Shown: positions 9,524 through 18,674, numbered from the stretch's first letter. The stretch: DNA of 64,000 bases from Clostridiaceae bacterium DTU079 (GCA_001512505.1 LFSC01000036.1:1-64000), one strand, 5' to 3'. A program made the numbers and translations. Notes: generated from the letters alone by a model not told the origin.

Positions 9524-9646
9524 ATGGATTGGGTTGGTGGATTAATTACATTTGCAGTTGGATTTATTTGCATTTTAAGTGCAATATTTAACTGGGATTG
9601 GTTTTATGAGAGCCGTAAAGCAAGAACCTTTGTGAATATTTTTTAA
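9524..9646 (+). CDS. Truncated small membrane protein, Imm17-like
   Basis: The 40-residue ORF follows a GGGGG ribosome binding site. It has one hydrophobic helix followed by NWDWFYESRKARTFV. This resembles the start of small two-helix immunity-17-type proteins, which usually continue with a Gly-Arg segment and a second helix. That part is missing here: the ORF ends exactly where the convergent permease gene ends (stop codons overlap). It is therefore either a truncated immunity gene or a genuine one-helix protein. The family assignment is from memory of the pattern and is tentative. Confidence 0.4.
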   Translation: MDWVGGLITFAVGFICILSAIFNWDWFYESRKARTFVNIF

Positions 9647-10980
9647 AACTTATTTAATAAAGTATCGGGAGCTTTGCCAATTACTTTTATATAAATGTAT
9701 AGTATTATAAGTAAAACGACCAAGACAAGCAATGAAATGGTATACACGATGCTCTGAATAATTATATAAGGATTTAAAATTACTTCTATATACAGCATTT
9801 TTTCAAATATCCCGAGTGACACTTTGATAAAAATTGCTGCAAGTAAGCTTGCATAGGCTATACTAACAATACTTATAATAAACAACTCAGAAAATATAAT
9901 TAATGCTATTTTCCCAGAGCTCAATCCCATTGCCTTAAGCATGCCCAAATAATTTTTTTTCTTGTTTATATTAAAATATGTAAGAATAACCACATTCATA
10001 ATTATAGCGAAGCAAATAATTAAAGAAGCTAAAGAAAAAATACTTTTTATAGCAAGATTAATTTTATTTAAATACATGTAAAACTCACAGGTACTGCTGT
10101 ACTCTCCTTCAATTCCTAAAGTTGATTTCAGCTTGTCATGTACATTTTTGACATTACTGAATCCCTTTACGTTGATAATGATTTCGTCATAATCCGATAC
10201 ATTAACGGAGTTGGATGAGCTAATTAAAATATGTGGCGAATCAGTTCTTGATTTTACACAGAAAAATTCCGATGACAATATTCCTATAAGGTAATAATCC
10301 TTAAAAAGGTATAAAGGGTTGTTACCTTCTACGTCATAAACCAGCAAACTTATTTTAGAACCTGTCATTTGTTCCATGTTTTCCTTTGAAAGACCGTATT
10401 TATTTAGCAGCATTTCCGATAGAATCACTTGATCTTTATCATCAAACTCTTTTCCATAGAGGAAGGCACTCTTACTTTTTGTTGTGTTATAAAGCTCTTG
10501 AATTTCATTGTCTGAAACCGTACGGTAATCCTTGAAATACCTATTAATGCTGATATATTGGCCAATTATTCTGTCGTATATGGAACTTTCATTGGGACTG
10601 TATTCATTGCCGTTTGCCACTAATTTTGTAAATTCAAATAAAAAAGCGTATTCACCTGTTTCAGGAAAGTAATTCATGAGTTCCTCCGGTGAAACTTGCG
10701 CAAATACATTAATGTCTGCAATACCTTCAATATTGGATAATTCATCCTTCAAAAATGCTTCCTTTTTATTGGATAACTGTCCTGCCGGTATACTGATATA
10801 GCATTCGGAAATTTCTTTTTCATAAAGAGCGGAAATTTCGGAATTAAGAAGTAATATATACGAAAAGGAGCATATTCCAATAAAGCTAACAATTAAAAAC
10901 GATATTGATATTTGAAAAGACACGGCTTTTTTTCTGATAATATTATATAATGCTAATTTTATACATTCCTTTATACTCAC
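9643..10980 (-). CDS. ABC exporter permease, FtsX/MacB-like (second permease)
   Basis: The 445-residue permease has one N-terminal membrane helix (about residues 20-45), a large extracellular domain (about 50-310) and three C-terminal helices. This is the topology of FtsX/MacB permeases. The last helices contain the family-typical MLKAMGLSSGKIALI segment. The start is GTG with AGGAG eight bases upstream. It is the last gene of a minus-strand operon with the ATPase and another permease. Such exporters often move lipoproteins, peptides or antimicrobials; the substrate here is unknown. Confidence 0.85.
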   Translation of the reverse strand: MSIKECIKLALYNIIRKKAVSFQISISFLIVSFIGICSFSYILLLNSEISALYEKEISECYISIPAGQLSNKKEAFLKDELSNIEGIADINVFAQVSPEELMNYFPETGEYAFLFEFTKLVANGNEYSPNESSIYDRIIGQYISINRYFKDYRTVSDNEIQELYNTTKSKSAFLYGKEFDDKDQVILSEMLLNKYGLSKENMEQMTGSKISLLVYDVEGNNPLYLFKDYYLIGILSSEFFCVKSRTDSPHILISSSNSVNVSDYDEIIINVKGFSNVKNVHDKLKSTLGIEGEYSSTCEFYMYLNKINLAIKSIFSLASLIICFAIIMNVVILTYFNINKKKNYLGMLKAMGLSSGKIALIIFSELFIISIVSIAYASLLAAIFIKVSLGIFEKMLYIEVILNPYIIIQSIVYTISLLVLVVLLIILYIYIKVIGKAPDTLLNKF

Positions 10981-10997
10981 TTAATATTCTCCTCACA

Positions 10998-12194
10998 TTA
11001 GTTTTCACTGTTTACAATTTGAACTACATTTAATTTGTCTATTTTATTTATAATTACCCTCCAAGGTATAAACATTAATAGGTTTAATAGGATTAAGGCC
11101 ATCAGTATGGATTTAACCTCATACAGACAGCCGCTTATATCTTCCGGAAAAAGTGTCGTCAATAAATTTGAAGAGTAATTGTTAAACAAATATCCAATGA
11201 TACTGCCAGATAAAACGGAAAAAATCACAACAACCTCAAATATTGATATATATAGGAGGGATATGCTGTTTATAGACATACCCATGGCCCTCAATACCCC
11301 GATTAATTTGATTCTGGATTGGACTATCATCTGCAGAATATTACACATAATACCCATGCCCGCCAGTAGCAGTAATAAAGAAATTGCAAAAAGCGATCCC
11401 TGTATTATACTTTTAGAAAACAATAATTCTTCCAGTTGTTTTATCGGATAAACATACATACCCAAATTTTCCAATTCCCTTTTTATTTGCAGATACTCAT
11501 CGAAATACTTAAGAGTAAGAGCGCCGGAGCATCTGGTGTTATATTCGGTTGTTTTAAGCATTTCCTCCCCGCATTCGAAAGGAAGTAAAAAATCACTGGA
11601 AACAACATCATCGGAAAAGATACCTTTTACATAGAAAGTAAAGGGTTTCTTTATTTTTTCGGAGGAAAAGAGAATCTTATCTCCAATTTTTATATCCAGT
11701 TCGCGTGAAGTCCTTTGATTTAACCATATGCAGTAATTACCTTTGCTGTTTTTTGCATTGTCTTTAAAGCTCCACTTTTCACCTTCTAGAATGAATTCTT
11801 TTTCAAGATTACTTTCCAAAATATAATTGTTGTCTTGAAAGAATGCGACTCTTCCAACTTTATTAGCGGCTAGCTTGCCGGAATCGGTACTTAATATGGC
11901 ACCTCTCATAATAATATTTTCTGCATCATATTTTATGTGCACATTATAAACATTTTTTTCAAAAATTTTATTCAAGTAAGCATATTTTATATTACTCAAA
12001 TTTAGACGGATTTCTTCCTTTGAGAAAACTTCATTCGCCCTTTTGTAAATCATGTTCGGCATTGATATTGATAGAGAAATGGTCAATAGCGCAACGGAAA
12101 AGATAGCGGTTAACAGTAAGAAGGCAAATAATATGTACTTGATATTTGTTTTAAATTCTTGCTTAATGAGAGGCAAGACATTATAGAATTTCAT
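10998..12194 (-). CDS. ABC exporter permease, FtsX/MacB-like (first permease)
   Basis: The 398-residue product shows the same architecture as its downstream neighbour: an N-terminal helix (about 20-42), an extracellular domain and three helices from about residue 268. It contains the family segment IKLIGVLRAMGMSI. Its start overlaps the end of the ATPase gene by 14 bases, indicating coupled translation and a common complex. The two permeases differ strongly in sequence, suggesting a heterodimer with one ATPase dimer. Confidence 0.85.
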   Translation of the reverse strand: MKFYNVLPLIKQEFKTNIKYILFAFLLLTAIFSVALLTISLSISMPNMIYKRANEVFSKEEIRLNLSNIKYAYLNKIFEKNVYNVHIKYDAENIIMRGAILSTDSGKLAANKVGRVAFFQDNNYILESNLEKEFILEGEKWSFKDNAKNSKGNYCIWLNQRTSRELDIKIGDKILFSSEKIKKPFTFYVKGIFSDDVVSSDFLLPFECGEEMLKTTEYNTRCSGALTLKYFDEYLQIKRELENLGMYVYPIKQLEELLFSKSIIQGSLFAISLLLLLAGMGIMCNILQMIVQSRIKLIGVLRAMGMSINSISLLYISIFEVVVIFSVLSGSIIGYLFNNYSSNLLTTLFPEDISGCLYEVKSILMALILLNLLMFIPWRVIINKIDKLNVVQIVNSEN

Positions 12195-12855
12195 CTGAAA
12201 TCACCTGACCGTCCTTCAAAGTGATGATTCGATCTGTCATTTTAGCATCTTCCATGTTGTGGGTAACGAGAACAATGGTTTTGCCTTCTTGAGCCAGCTT
12301 TTTCAATAGTTCCATAACAACCCTCCCATTGACCGAATCTAAATTACCACAGGGTTCATCAGCCAATATAATGCTTGGTGAATTTACCAGAGCACGGGCA
12401 ATGCAAACCCTCTGTTTTTCACCTCCGGATAATTGAGAAGCACAGTTTTTTTCTTTTCCGAGCATGTCCACTTTTAAAAGGGCATCTAAAATCTTTTCTT
12501 TTCGCTCTTTTGGTGGGACATTTGCTATCAAGAGAGGCATTTCTACGTTCTTATAAACAGAGTATGAAGGTTCTAAATGAAAGGATTGAAAAACAAATCC
12601 AATCTCTTTATTCCTGTATTGATCCAACTGTTTTTTTGTCAAACAGTCCAATCTTTTGTTATTTACTATCACACTACCGGAAGTGGGTTTGTCAAGAGTT
12701 CCTATAATATTCAGAAGCGTCGATTTTCCACTTCCTGACCTTCCAACAATTGACAAGAATTCACCTTTTTTTATGGAAAAGCTGACATCTTTTAATGCAG
12801 TATAAGAATTATTACCGCTATAATATATTTTTGTTAACGAATCCGCTTTTATCAC
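12181..12855 (-). CDS. ABC transporter ATP-binding protein, LolD/MacB type
   Basis: The 224-residue ATPase drives the FtsX-like permeases. It carries Walker A GRSGSGKST, the Q-loop in VFQSFHL, the signature LSGGEKQRV, Walker B IILADEP and the H-loop in VTHNMED. The start is GTG, eleven bases after the stop of the upstream small membrane protein gene and with a GGCGGGG ribosome binding site, so the genes form one operon. Confidence 0.92.
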   Translation of the reverse strand: MIKADSLTKIYYSGNNSYTALKDVSFSIKKGEFLSIVGRSGSGKSTLLNIIGTLDKPTSGSVIVNNKRLDCLTKKQLDQYRNKEIGFVFQSFHLEPSYSVYKNVEMPLLIANVPPKERKEKILDALLKVDMLGKEKNCASQLSGGEKQRVCIARALVNSPSIILADEPCGNLDSVNGRVVMELLKKLAQEGKTIVLVTHNMEDAKMTDRIITLKDGQVISDEIL

Positions 12856-12866
12856 ATTAACCCCGC

Positions 12867-13286
12867 CTAATCTACCGCAATATAATCTTGATTCATAAAA
12901 CTAATAGTATCCTCTTTTGGATAGTATATAAGTTTTGCCCAGTGTCCAAACGAATCAATGGTCTGAAATAATAGATTATTATCTGTATAGCTGTATTCAA
13001 TACCGTTTAAATACCTTTGGCCAATTTGCTTTAAATCTTCTTCTGAAAATTCGATATTTCTAAAATAATAAGATACTACCTTGTTTGCGATTTCATCGGA
13101 AGTAAAATTACCAAACTTCAAATTTTGGGAATCTATCACTTCAATATAACCTTGTGTAACATCTCCATTCAGATAATATTTTGCTTTTTTTACACCTTCA
13201 TCTTGATTCTTTCCGGATAAAAACATATATGTGGCTGCAACTAATAACAATATTGTGGGTACGGCAATAATCAAAAATTTTTTCAT
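12867..13286 (-). CDS. Membrane-anchored small protein associated with ABC exporter
   Basis: The 139-residue product has an N-terminal membrane anchor (residues 5-22), then an extracellular domain with YLNGDVTQGYIEVIDS and SFMNQDYIAVD. The family is not recognised. AAGGGGG precedes the ATG. It is first in the operon with the ABC genes. A close paralogue is fused into the ORF at 14101-14907, so this gene is half of a duplicated two-gene module. A role with the exporter, as substrate partner or self-protection, is inferred only from location. Confidence 0.65.
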   Translation of the reverse strand: MKKFLIIAVPTILLLVAATYMFLSGKNQDEGVKKAKYYLNGDVTQGYIEVIDSQNLKFGNFTSDEIANKVVSYYFRNIEFSEEDLKQIGQRYLNGIEYSYTDNNLLFQTIDSFGHWAKLIYYPKEDTISFMNQDYIAVD

Positions 13287-13323
13287 AAAAAACCCCCTTG
13301 AAAATAATGCGATATAAAAAATA

Positions 13324-13926
13324 AAATGAAAAAGGAGTTATTTACGAATTATACTATAGTATTTGTATTACATCAAGAACATAACTATTTTTATTTATAT
13401 TTATTTGATTAATATAATATTGTTAACTGTTAATAGATAATATAAAAAAATTTTATCTATCTAACTATTCCATTTTATAAGTTTTCCCCAAATATGTAAT
13501 TTTGCTGGATGACTCAATTTTAGCTTTAAGAGTCATGTTTATTGAGCCACTATCATCTAATATAACTCTGCCGTTACTATCCTTGATTTTCCATTCACTT
13601 AGTTCTATTATTACATAATCACCTGAAATTGACCAAGTTCCAGATCCACTTATTGTTGTGTTATAGTATCCGCTCATTGAACCATTATAAACATTGGTAA
13701 CTTTGCAGTTATTCTCGTCAATAAGTTTTACACTGGCACTGCCGCTACTAAAAGTACAAGGATATGAAATTTTCTTTTTATCTGAATTGTTGCAACCAGT
13801 AAAATTAAAAACAGATAATGTGCAAATAATGAGTACTAAAAGTATGTTTCTGGCAAAACTTTTTTCATAAGTTCAATCTCCTTTAAAATGTGTAGAAAGC
13901 AAGAAAAAATAACTCCTTTTTCATTT
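13324..13926. repeat. 20-bp perfect inverted repeat flanking the frameshifted lipoprotein gene
   Basis: AAATGAAAAAGGAGTTATTT at 13324-13343 recurs as its exact reverse complement at 13907-13926. On both strands, reading inward, it encodes an ATG followed by KKELF within a very short ORF. It encloses one lipoprotein gene. Confidence 0.6.
13465..13868 (-). pseudogene. Small lipoprotein gene, frameshifted after the start codon
   Basis: From the ATG at 13868 the A-tract has six A's and the frame stops after ten codons. With seven A's it would read MKKSFARNIL, then a lipoprotein signal peptide with lipobox NFTGC, then SYPCTFSSGSASVKLIDENN and the GTWSIS beta-rich domain to the stop at 13465. The restored protein (about 134 residues) is closely similar to the first half of the ORF at 14101-14907. 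A ribosome binding site (AAAGGAGATT) precedes the ATG. Transcriptional slippage or phase variation could restore it; sequencing error is also possible. Confidence 0.7.
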
Positions 13927-14100
13927 GTATATTGGAAATTTTACATTATATCAATAAATTTGTAAATATATTCTACAAATGATGCTTTATTACGACAGAA
14001 ATATACATTGTCGCTGATCTTTTTTCGTCCTGCTTACTTGTTATATTATAGTATCTGAATAAGCATTATTCCGCCTAATCTACCGCAATATAGTTTTGAT

Positions 14101-14907
14101 TCATAAAGCTGATTTTTTTTTATTCGGATAGTAAATAAGGTAAGACCAGTGGTCAAAGGATCCGATGGTCTGAATTGTTAATTCATTATCTTTGCAGATG
14201 TATTCGATTCCGTTTAAATACCTTTCCCCGATTTGCTTTAAATCCTCTTCAGAGAACTTGAAATTTGTAAAATAATATGACACTACCTTTTTTGCAATTT
14301 CAAGGGGAGTGAAATTACCAAACCTCAAGTTATTGGAATCAATTACTTCAATATAACCCTTTGTAACATCTCCATTCAAGTAATATATGTTTTTTCTTAC
14401 AACTTGATTTTTCTTCTTTCCGGATAAGAACATAAACGCAGCTGCAATCAATATAAACAGTGCCGGTATGACAATAACCAAAGCTTTTTTCATATATCTA
14501 GACCATCTTGAATTCCAAGTTGCTCCTAAATATGTAATTTTATCAGGTGAAATAATTTTAGCTTTGAGTGTGATTTCAATCATTCCGTCATCCATTAATA
14601 TAATGTTTCCACTTTTGTCCTTTATTTCCCAGTTGCCTAAATTAATTGTTACATAGCTATCTGAAATTGACCAGGTTCCGGAGCCGCTTATTGTTGTATA
14701 ATAATTTCCGCTTAACCAACCGTTGTATACATTGGTTACATTGCATTTATTTTCATCAATAAGCTCGAGAACGGCACTACCGTCACTGTAAGTACAGGGA
14801 TATGAAATATTCTGATTATCGAATTCATTGCATGAAGTAAAATTAAAAGCAGATAATATACAAATTATAAGCGTTAGAAGTATATTTTTGATGAAGGCTT
14901 TTTTCAT
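14101..14907 (-). CDS. Fused lipoprotein / membrane-protein paralogue, frameshifted near the end
   Basis: The 268-residue ORF joins a lipoprotein (lipobox FTSC, then a beta-rich domain with GSGTWSIS) to a second unit beginning MKKALVIVIPALF. The second unit is a paralogue of the 139-residue protein at 12867-13286. The two units are separate genes in the neighbouring copy, so this looks like a fusion after tandem duplication. The start is the ATG at 14907 with GGGAGGAAAT upstream. The C-terminus ends early at an A9 tract (plus-strand T's at 14113-14121). One more A would give ISFMNQNYIAVD and a stop at 14075, matching the paralogue. Function unknown. Confidence 0.65.
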   Translation of the reverse strand: MKKAFIKNILLTLIICILSAFNFTSCNEFDNQNISYPCTYSDGSAVLELIDENKCNVTNVYNGWLSGNYYTTISGSGTWSISDSYVTINLGNWEIKDKSGNIILMDDGMIEITLKAKIISPDKITYLGATWNSRWSRYMKKALVIVIPALFILIAAAFMFLSGKKKNQVVRKNIYYLNGDVTKGYIEVIDSNNLRFGNFTPLEIAKKVVSYYFTNFKFSEEDLKQIGERYLNGIEYICKDNELTIQTIGSFDHWSYLIYYPNKKKSAL

Positions 14908-15103
14908 TAAATTTCCTCCCCGGTAAACTTGCAATACAAAGCAATAAACAACTCTTGTTTCTCACAACAAAATTTTACCATCCAGCAAAAAACGAGTAAA
15001 TATTTTATGCAGAATAAATTTATTTCGACGAAAGTATATATTGTTTTCAAATTTTTCTGGTCTTCTTGCTTAATTTGATTTTATTATAGTAAATTGTAAA
15101 ATA

Positions 15104-15112
15104 TGCTATAAT
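15104..15112 (+). promoter_or_regulatory. Extended -10 promoter for phasin-like/AarF genes
   Basis: TGCTATAAT is a full extended -10 element. It lies about 80 bases before the phasin-like start. No consensus -35 is seen, which extended -10 promoters tolerate. Confidence 0.45.
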
Positions 15113-15191
15113 AATATATGAGGATAAATAGGGGGTAGTGAACAAAGATTATTTATGATTCAAAAATAAAATCTGAAAGGAGTCAAGATTT

Positions 15192-15539
15192 ATGTCAAAT
15201 TTATTTGAAAAGTCTATCAATATGGGCTTTGGGCTCTTTGCATACTCAAGGGAGAAAATTGAGTCCATGGTAGAGGAGCTTGTTAACAAGGGTGAGATTG
15301 CAAGAAAGGATGCGCAGAAATTTGCCAGTGACCTTATAAAAAAAGGTGAGGAACAACGGGAAGAGCTTAAGAAAATAATCAGGGATGAAATTAAAAACTC
15401 TTTGGATTTGAGTAGCCTTGCAACAAAGGAAGACATAGCCAAGATTGTAAGGGAAGAGCTTCTAAACGTCATTAAGAGTGAAGGAATAGCCCGCAAAGAT
15501 GATATTAACAGCTTGAAGCAAAGTCTAAACGAAAAGTAA
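15192..15539 (+). CDS. Phasin-family-like coiled-coil protein
   Basis: The 115-residue helical protein starts with a short amphipathic N-terminus (LFEKSINMGFGLFAYSREKIESMVEELVNKGE). It continues as charged coiled coil (about 30-115) rich in Lys and Glu, resembling phasin-superfamily proteins that coat lipid or polymer granules. GAAAGGAGT precedes the ATG. The AarF/UbiB kinase gene follows 82 bases later in the same direction. This pairing recurs in clostridia to my knowledge, suggesting a shared membrane-lipid role. Confidence 0.7.
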   Translation: MSNLFEKSINMGFGLFAYSREKIESMVEELVNKGEIARKDAQKFASDLIKKGEEQREELKKIIRDEIKNSLDLSSLATKEDIAKIVREELLNVIKSEGIARKDDINSLKQSLNEK

Positions 15540-15621
15540 AAGCTATTTGCCATATCTGGTATGTACGCGATTAATCGATAAAGGGTTAAAATCTCAAATA
15601 ATATAACAGGTTGTGATTTAG

Positions 15622-17304
15622 TTGGCAATTATTAATCGCTATAAAGAAATCCTTTCAGTATTTGTAAAGCACGGCTTCGGTACGATTATTGATCAGATAG
15701 GTATTTTTGACTATCTCAATATCAAAATCAAGAAAAACTTAAGGAAGGGCAAGGACCAGGAGGTTAACGTAAAGCTTTCGGTAGGAGAACGCTTGAGGCT
15801 TTCTTTTGAAGAACTTGGCCCTACCTTTATTAAGCTTGGCCAGATTTTAAGTACAAGACCGGATATTTTACCCCAGGATATTATTGATGAACTTGCAAAA
15901 TTGCAGGATTCGGTTAAACCATTTCCCTTTGAAGAGGTTAAATCTTTAATAGAGAGTGAATTTGACGATAAGTTTGAAAATATATTTATGGAATTTGATG
16001 AGGAACCTTTAGCCTCAGCCTCTATATCTCAAGTGCATCCTGCACGGCTGCATTCCGGTAAAAAAGTAGTAGTAAAGGTACAGAGACCGAACATTGAAAG
16101 AATCATGTATCAGGATCTAAGATTGCTTGAAGATCTCGCTTCTTTTATCGACAATCACACCAAATACGGAAAAATATATGATTTTACTAAAATGGTGGAG
16201 GATTTTAAAAACACACTCCAAAATGAGTTGGATTTCCGCATTGAGGCAGAAAATGCCGAAACCTTTAAAAAGAATTTCTCTAAAGACAAAGGAATTAGGG
16301 TTCCGGATATCAGTTGGGTACATACTACAAGGCGTGTGCTTGTAATGGAGTATATTGAAGGGATCAGAGTGAATGATTTTTCTTCGATGGAACGAGAGGG
16401 AATTGACCGCGGAGTTATTGCCAGAAAACTCGCAACATCACTTTCAAATCAAATCTTAAGGGATGGCTTTTTTCACGCGGACCCTCATCCTGGAAATATA
16501 AGGGTATTGGCCGATGATGAGATTGTTTTTTTGGATCTGGGTATGGTGGGAAAACTCAACGAAGAGCTCAAAAGGCAATTTCTTAAAATGTTTATGGGTA
16601 TTGCATTTAATGACAGCAGATTGATTATACAAGCTATCATATCACTGAATGCAATGCCGAATTATGTAAATATTAAAAAGCTGGAACGAGATATCGATGT
16701 AATGCAGAATAAATATCTTTCAGTACCTTTGCACGAGTTGAAAGTAGGTAAATTGTTCAATGAAATATTTAAATTGGCTTTTTCTTACAACATAATGATT
16801 CCATCTGAATTTACCATGCTGGCAAAATCTCTTGTTACAATGGAAGGACTGGTGGAAAAGCTGGATCCCGAACTCAGTGTTTTGGAAATTGCAAAACCTA
16901 TTGCCAAAAAACTTATGTTTAAGGCGTTTTCTACTGAAAAGATAGGTAAGGAATTATTGAGCGGTGCAGTGGATTATGGATATTTATTTAAAGATATCCC
17001 TTCTTTTTTGCATAATTACTTAAGAAAAATGGATCAGGACGATTACTTTTTACCTCTTGAGTTAAAGGGCATTGAGCGCATTGAAAGGATTTTGAATAAG
17101 ATTTTTAACAGGATGTCTTTCAGCATAGTTTTATTGGCTGTCAGTATAATTATTTCGGGTATAGTTATCGGATCGGGATTAAGTGCAAATACAGGAACGG
17201 AAATGTATATTCTTAATATCAGTGTTCTGAGGACAGCTTTGGTATTGGCGGGTTTAATTGTAATTGGATTGCTCATTTCAATATTAAGATCAAACCGCTT
17301 TTAA
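15622..17304 (+). CDS. AarF/UbiB (ABC1) family atypical kinase
   Basis: The 560-residue protein has the UbiB/ADCK fold. The family KxGQ motif appears as FIKLGQILSTRPDILP, the Ala-rich nucleotide loop as PLASASISQVH and the ATP-binding lysine as VVVKVQRP. The catalytic segment is FHADPHPGNI and the metal-binding one FLDLGMVG. Two C-terminal membrane helices (about 498-520 and 532-553) anchor it. In organisms with ubiquinone this family supports quinone synthesis; in clostridia the role is probably lipid-related. The start is TTG at 15622, because an upstream GTG runs into a stop. Confidence 0.92.
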   Translation: MAIINRYKEILSVFVKHGFGTIIDQIGIFDYLNIKIKKNLRKGKDQEVNVKLSVGERLRLSFEELGPTFIKLGQILSTRPDILPQDIIDELAKLQDSVKPFPFEEVKSLIESEFDDKFENIFMEFDEEPLASASISQVHPARLHSGKKVVVKVQRPNIERIMYQDLRLLEDLASFIDNHTKYGKIYDFTKMVEDFKNTLQNELDFRIEAENAETFKKNFSKDKGIRVPDISWVHTTRRVLVMEYIEGIRVNDFSSMEREGIDRGVIARKLATSLSNQILRDGFFHADPHPGNIRVLADDEIVFLDLGMVGKLNEELKRQFLKMFMGIAFNDSRLIIQAIISLNAMPNYVNIKKLERDIDVMQNKYLSVPLHELKVGKLFNEIFKLAFSYNIMIPSEFTMLAKSLVTMEGLVEKLDPELSVLEIAKPIAKKLMFKAFSTEKIGKELLSGAVDYGYLFKDIPSFLHNYLRKMDQDDYFLPLELKGIERIERILNKIFNRMSFSIVLLAVSIIISGIVIGSGLSANTGTEMYILNISVLRTALVLAGLIVIGLLISILRSNRF

Positions 17305-17411
17305 AATTCTGTCGAAAACCGTTCAAGTCTTAAGAGAATATTCCTTTTCCAGAACATCAATACATAAATTAACATTAAGGGTGTATTTTGGCGTGATATA
17401 AACTTTGAATC

Positions 17412-17439
17412 TTGACTTTTTTTTCTAATGCTGTATAAT
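17412..17439 (+). promoter_or_regulatory. Sigma-A promoter of lipoprotein gene at 17472
   Basis: TTGACT at 17412-17417 and TATAAT at 17434-17439 are 16 bases apart. The -10 covers the most upstream possible TTG codon of the downstream ORF, which supports the later start. Confidence 0.8.
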
Positions 17440-17471
17440 TGAATTCTAATAATTTTGGGGAAGGTGATATT

Positions 17472-18434
17472 TTGAGGTTAAAGAAAATATTAGCTTTTAT
17501 GCTAATAACAGTAATAGCACTGGTAATGAGTGCCTGCAATAGTAATATAGCGTTATTTATTAATGCTAAACAAGGTGATAGTTACAATTATCATGTGGAA
17601 ATGAATCAGACTAACAATTTGGAATACGCTGGTGAGCAAATCTCGACAAAACAGAACATGTCGACGGATTTTTCAATAACTGTTGATGATATTGACTCTG
17701 ATGGCAATATGACGCTTAACTATACGTATAGTGCTCTAAAGTTTGAAACGGAATCAAACGGAGAAAAGCAGGTTTTTGATTCCGGTAATGTAGACCCGGA
17801 TGATCCTGTCTCAGCAGTATATAATAGTATTATTGGCAAAGGATTTACGGCCAAGATGACTAAATCCGGTGAGGTTAAGGAAATCGGCGGTGTTGATGAG
17901 CTTTTGGATTCAATGATCGATTCGGTGGATGTGGGTGACAGCGAAATAATGAAAGCTCGTCTTGAAGAACTGAGAGAAGGTTTGAAAGAGAGCTTTGGAG
18001 AAGAAACTTTGAAGGCAAGCATTGAACAGTCAGTTAGTGTTCTGCCCAAAGATAAAAATATTAAAGTAGGCGACACATGGACTGTTAAAGACAATGTTGA
18101 ATCTATTGTGAATATGGATGTTGATATCTATTATACTCTGGATAAAATCGAAAAGGGAATTGCTTATATTTCCGTTAAATCCGATTATAAAACAGACAGT
18201 TCCGAAGCCATTGAATTTATGGGTTTGAAAGTGTTGCCGGACTTGGTGTGCAATACTACAGGGACGATAAAGGTTAATATAGAAAACGGATTTTTGTCCG
18301 AGGGAGAACTTGATGTTACATTAGCAGGTAAATTAGCTTTTGATATGCCGGAATTGGAAATTGATGATGCTGAGGAAGACCAAATAACATTAGAATCAAC
18401 AATGAAGGTTATTTACTCGACATCAAATAATTAA
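17472..18434 (+). CDS. Secreted lipoprotein, unknown function (DUF6263-like?)
   Basis: About 320 residues with a lipoprotein signal (IALVMSAC, cysteine about residue 22) and a large beta-rich extracellular domain. Typical stretches are INAKQGDSYNYHVEMNQTN, KVGDTWTV and an acidic C-terminal region. It resembles DUF6263-type lipoproteins, but I am not certain. The TTG at 17472 is chosen because GGGGAAGGTGAT stands just before it and the promoter rules out the start at 17439. Confidence 0.7.
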   Translation: MRLKKILAFMLITVIALVMSACNSNIALFINAKQGDSYNYHVEMNQTNNLEYAGEQISTKQNMSTDFSITVDDIDSDGNMTLNYTYSALKFETESNGEKQVFDSGNVDPDDPVSAVYNSIIGKGFTAKMTKSGEVKEIGGVDELLDSMIDSVDVGDSEIMKARLEELREGLKESFGEETLKASIEQSVSVLPKDKNIKVGDTWTVKDNVESIVNMDVDIYYTLDKIEKGIAYISVKSDYKTDSSEAIEFMGLKVLPDLVCNTTGTIKVNIENGFLSEGELDVTLAGKLAFDMPELEIDDAEEDQITLESTMKVIYSTSNN

Positions 18435-18639
18435 GCCGGGTGTTATTAAGTCAGCAGGGACAGAGAATAAAAATCAAAGTGAAACCAACCAAAAAAATTA
18501 TGGATTACGCATTATATTAAAGGAAGGATATTTGGGGGGTACTGTTTTTGTCGGAAGATTAATGTGGGGTAATCAAGTTCCTACAATTACAGTAGATTTC
18601 TACAAAAGTGGATCGGTGTTTTTTGCCGGTTCATTTTTT
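18435..18639. other. Intergenic gap with no clear gene
   Basis: A frame of about 46 codons ending at 18678 runs through part of this gap but lacks a convincing start and crosses the downstream terminator hairpin, so it is not called. Confidence 0.4.
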
Positions 18640-18674
18640 TATAAGGAAAGGCACGGTCTACTGACCATGCCCCC
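18640..18674 (-). terminator. Terminator of the RiPP operon
   Basis: On the minus strand GGCATGGTC and GACCGTGCC form a 9-bp stem with a 4-base loop and one G-T pair, followed by a T-rich stretch. It lies just after the precursor peptide stop. Confidence 0.75.

Noticed and set aside
17439-17471. Upstream TTG as start of the lipoprotein gene
   Set aside because: It overlaps the -10 hexamer of a well-formed promoter, and the ribosome binding site fits the TTG at 17472.
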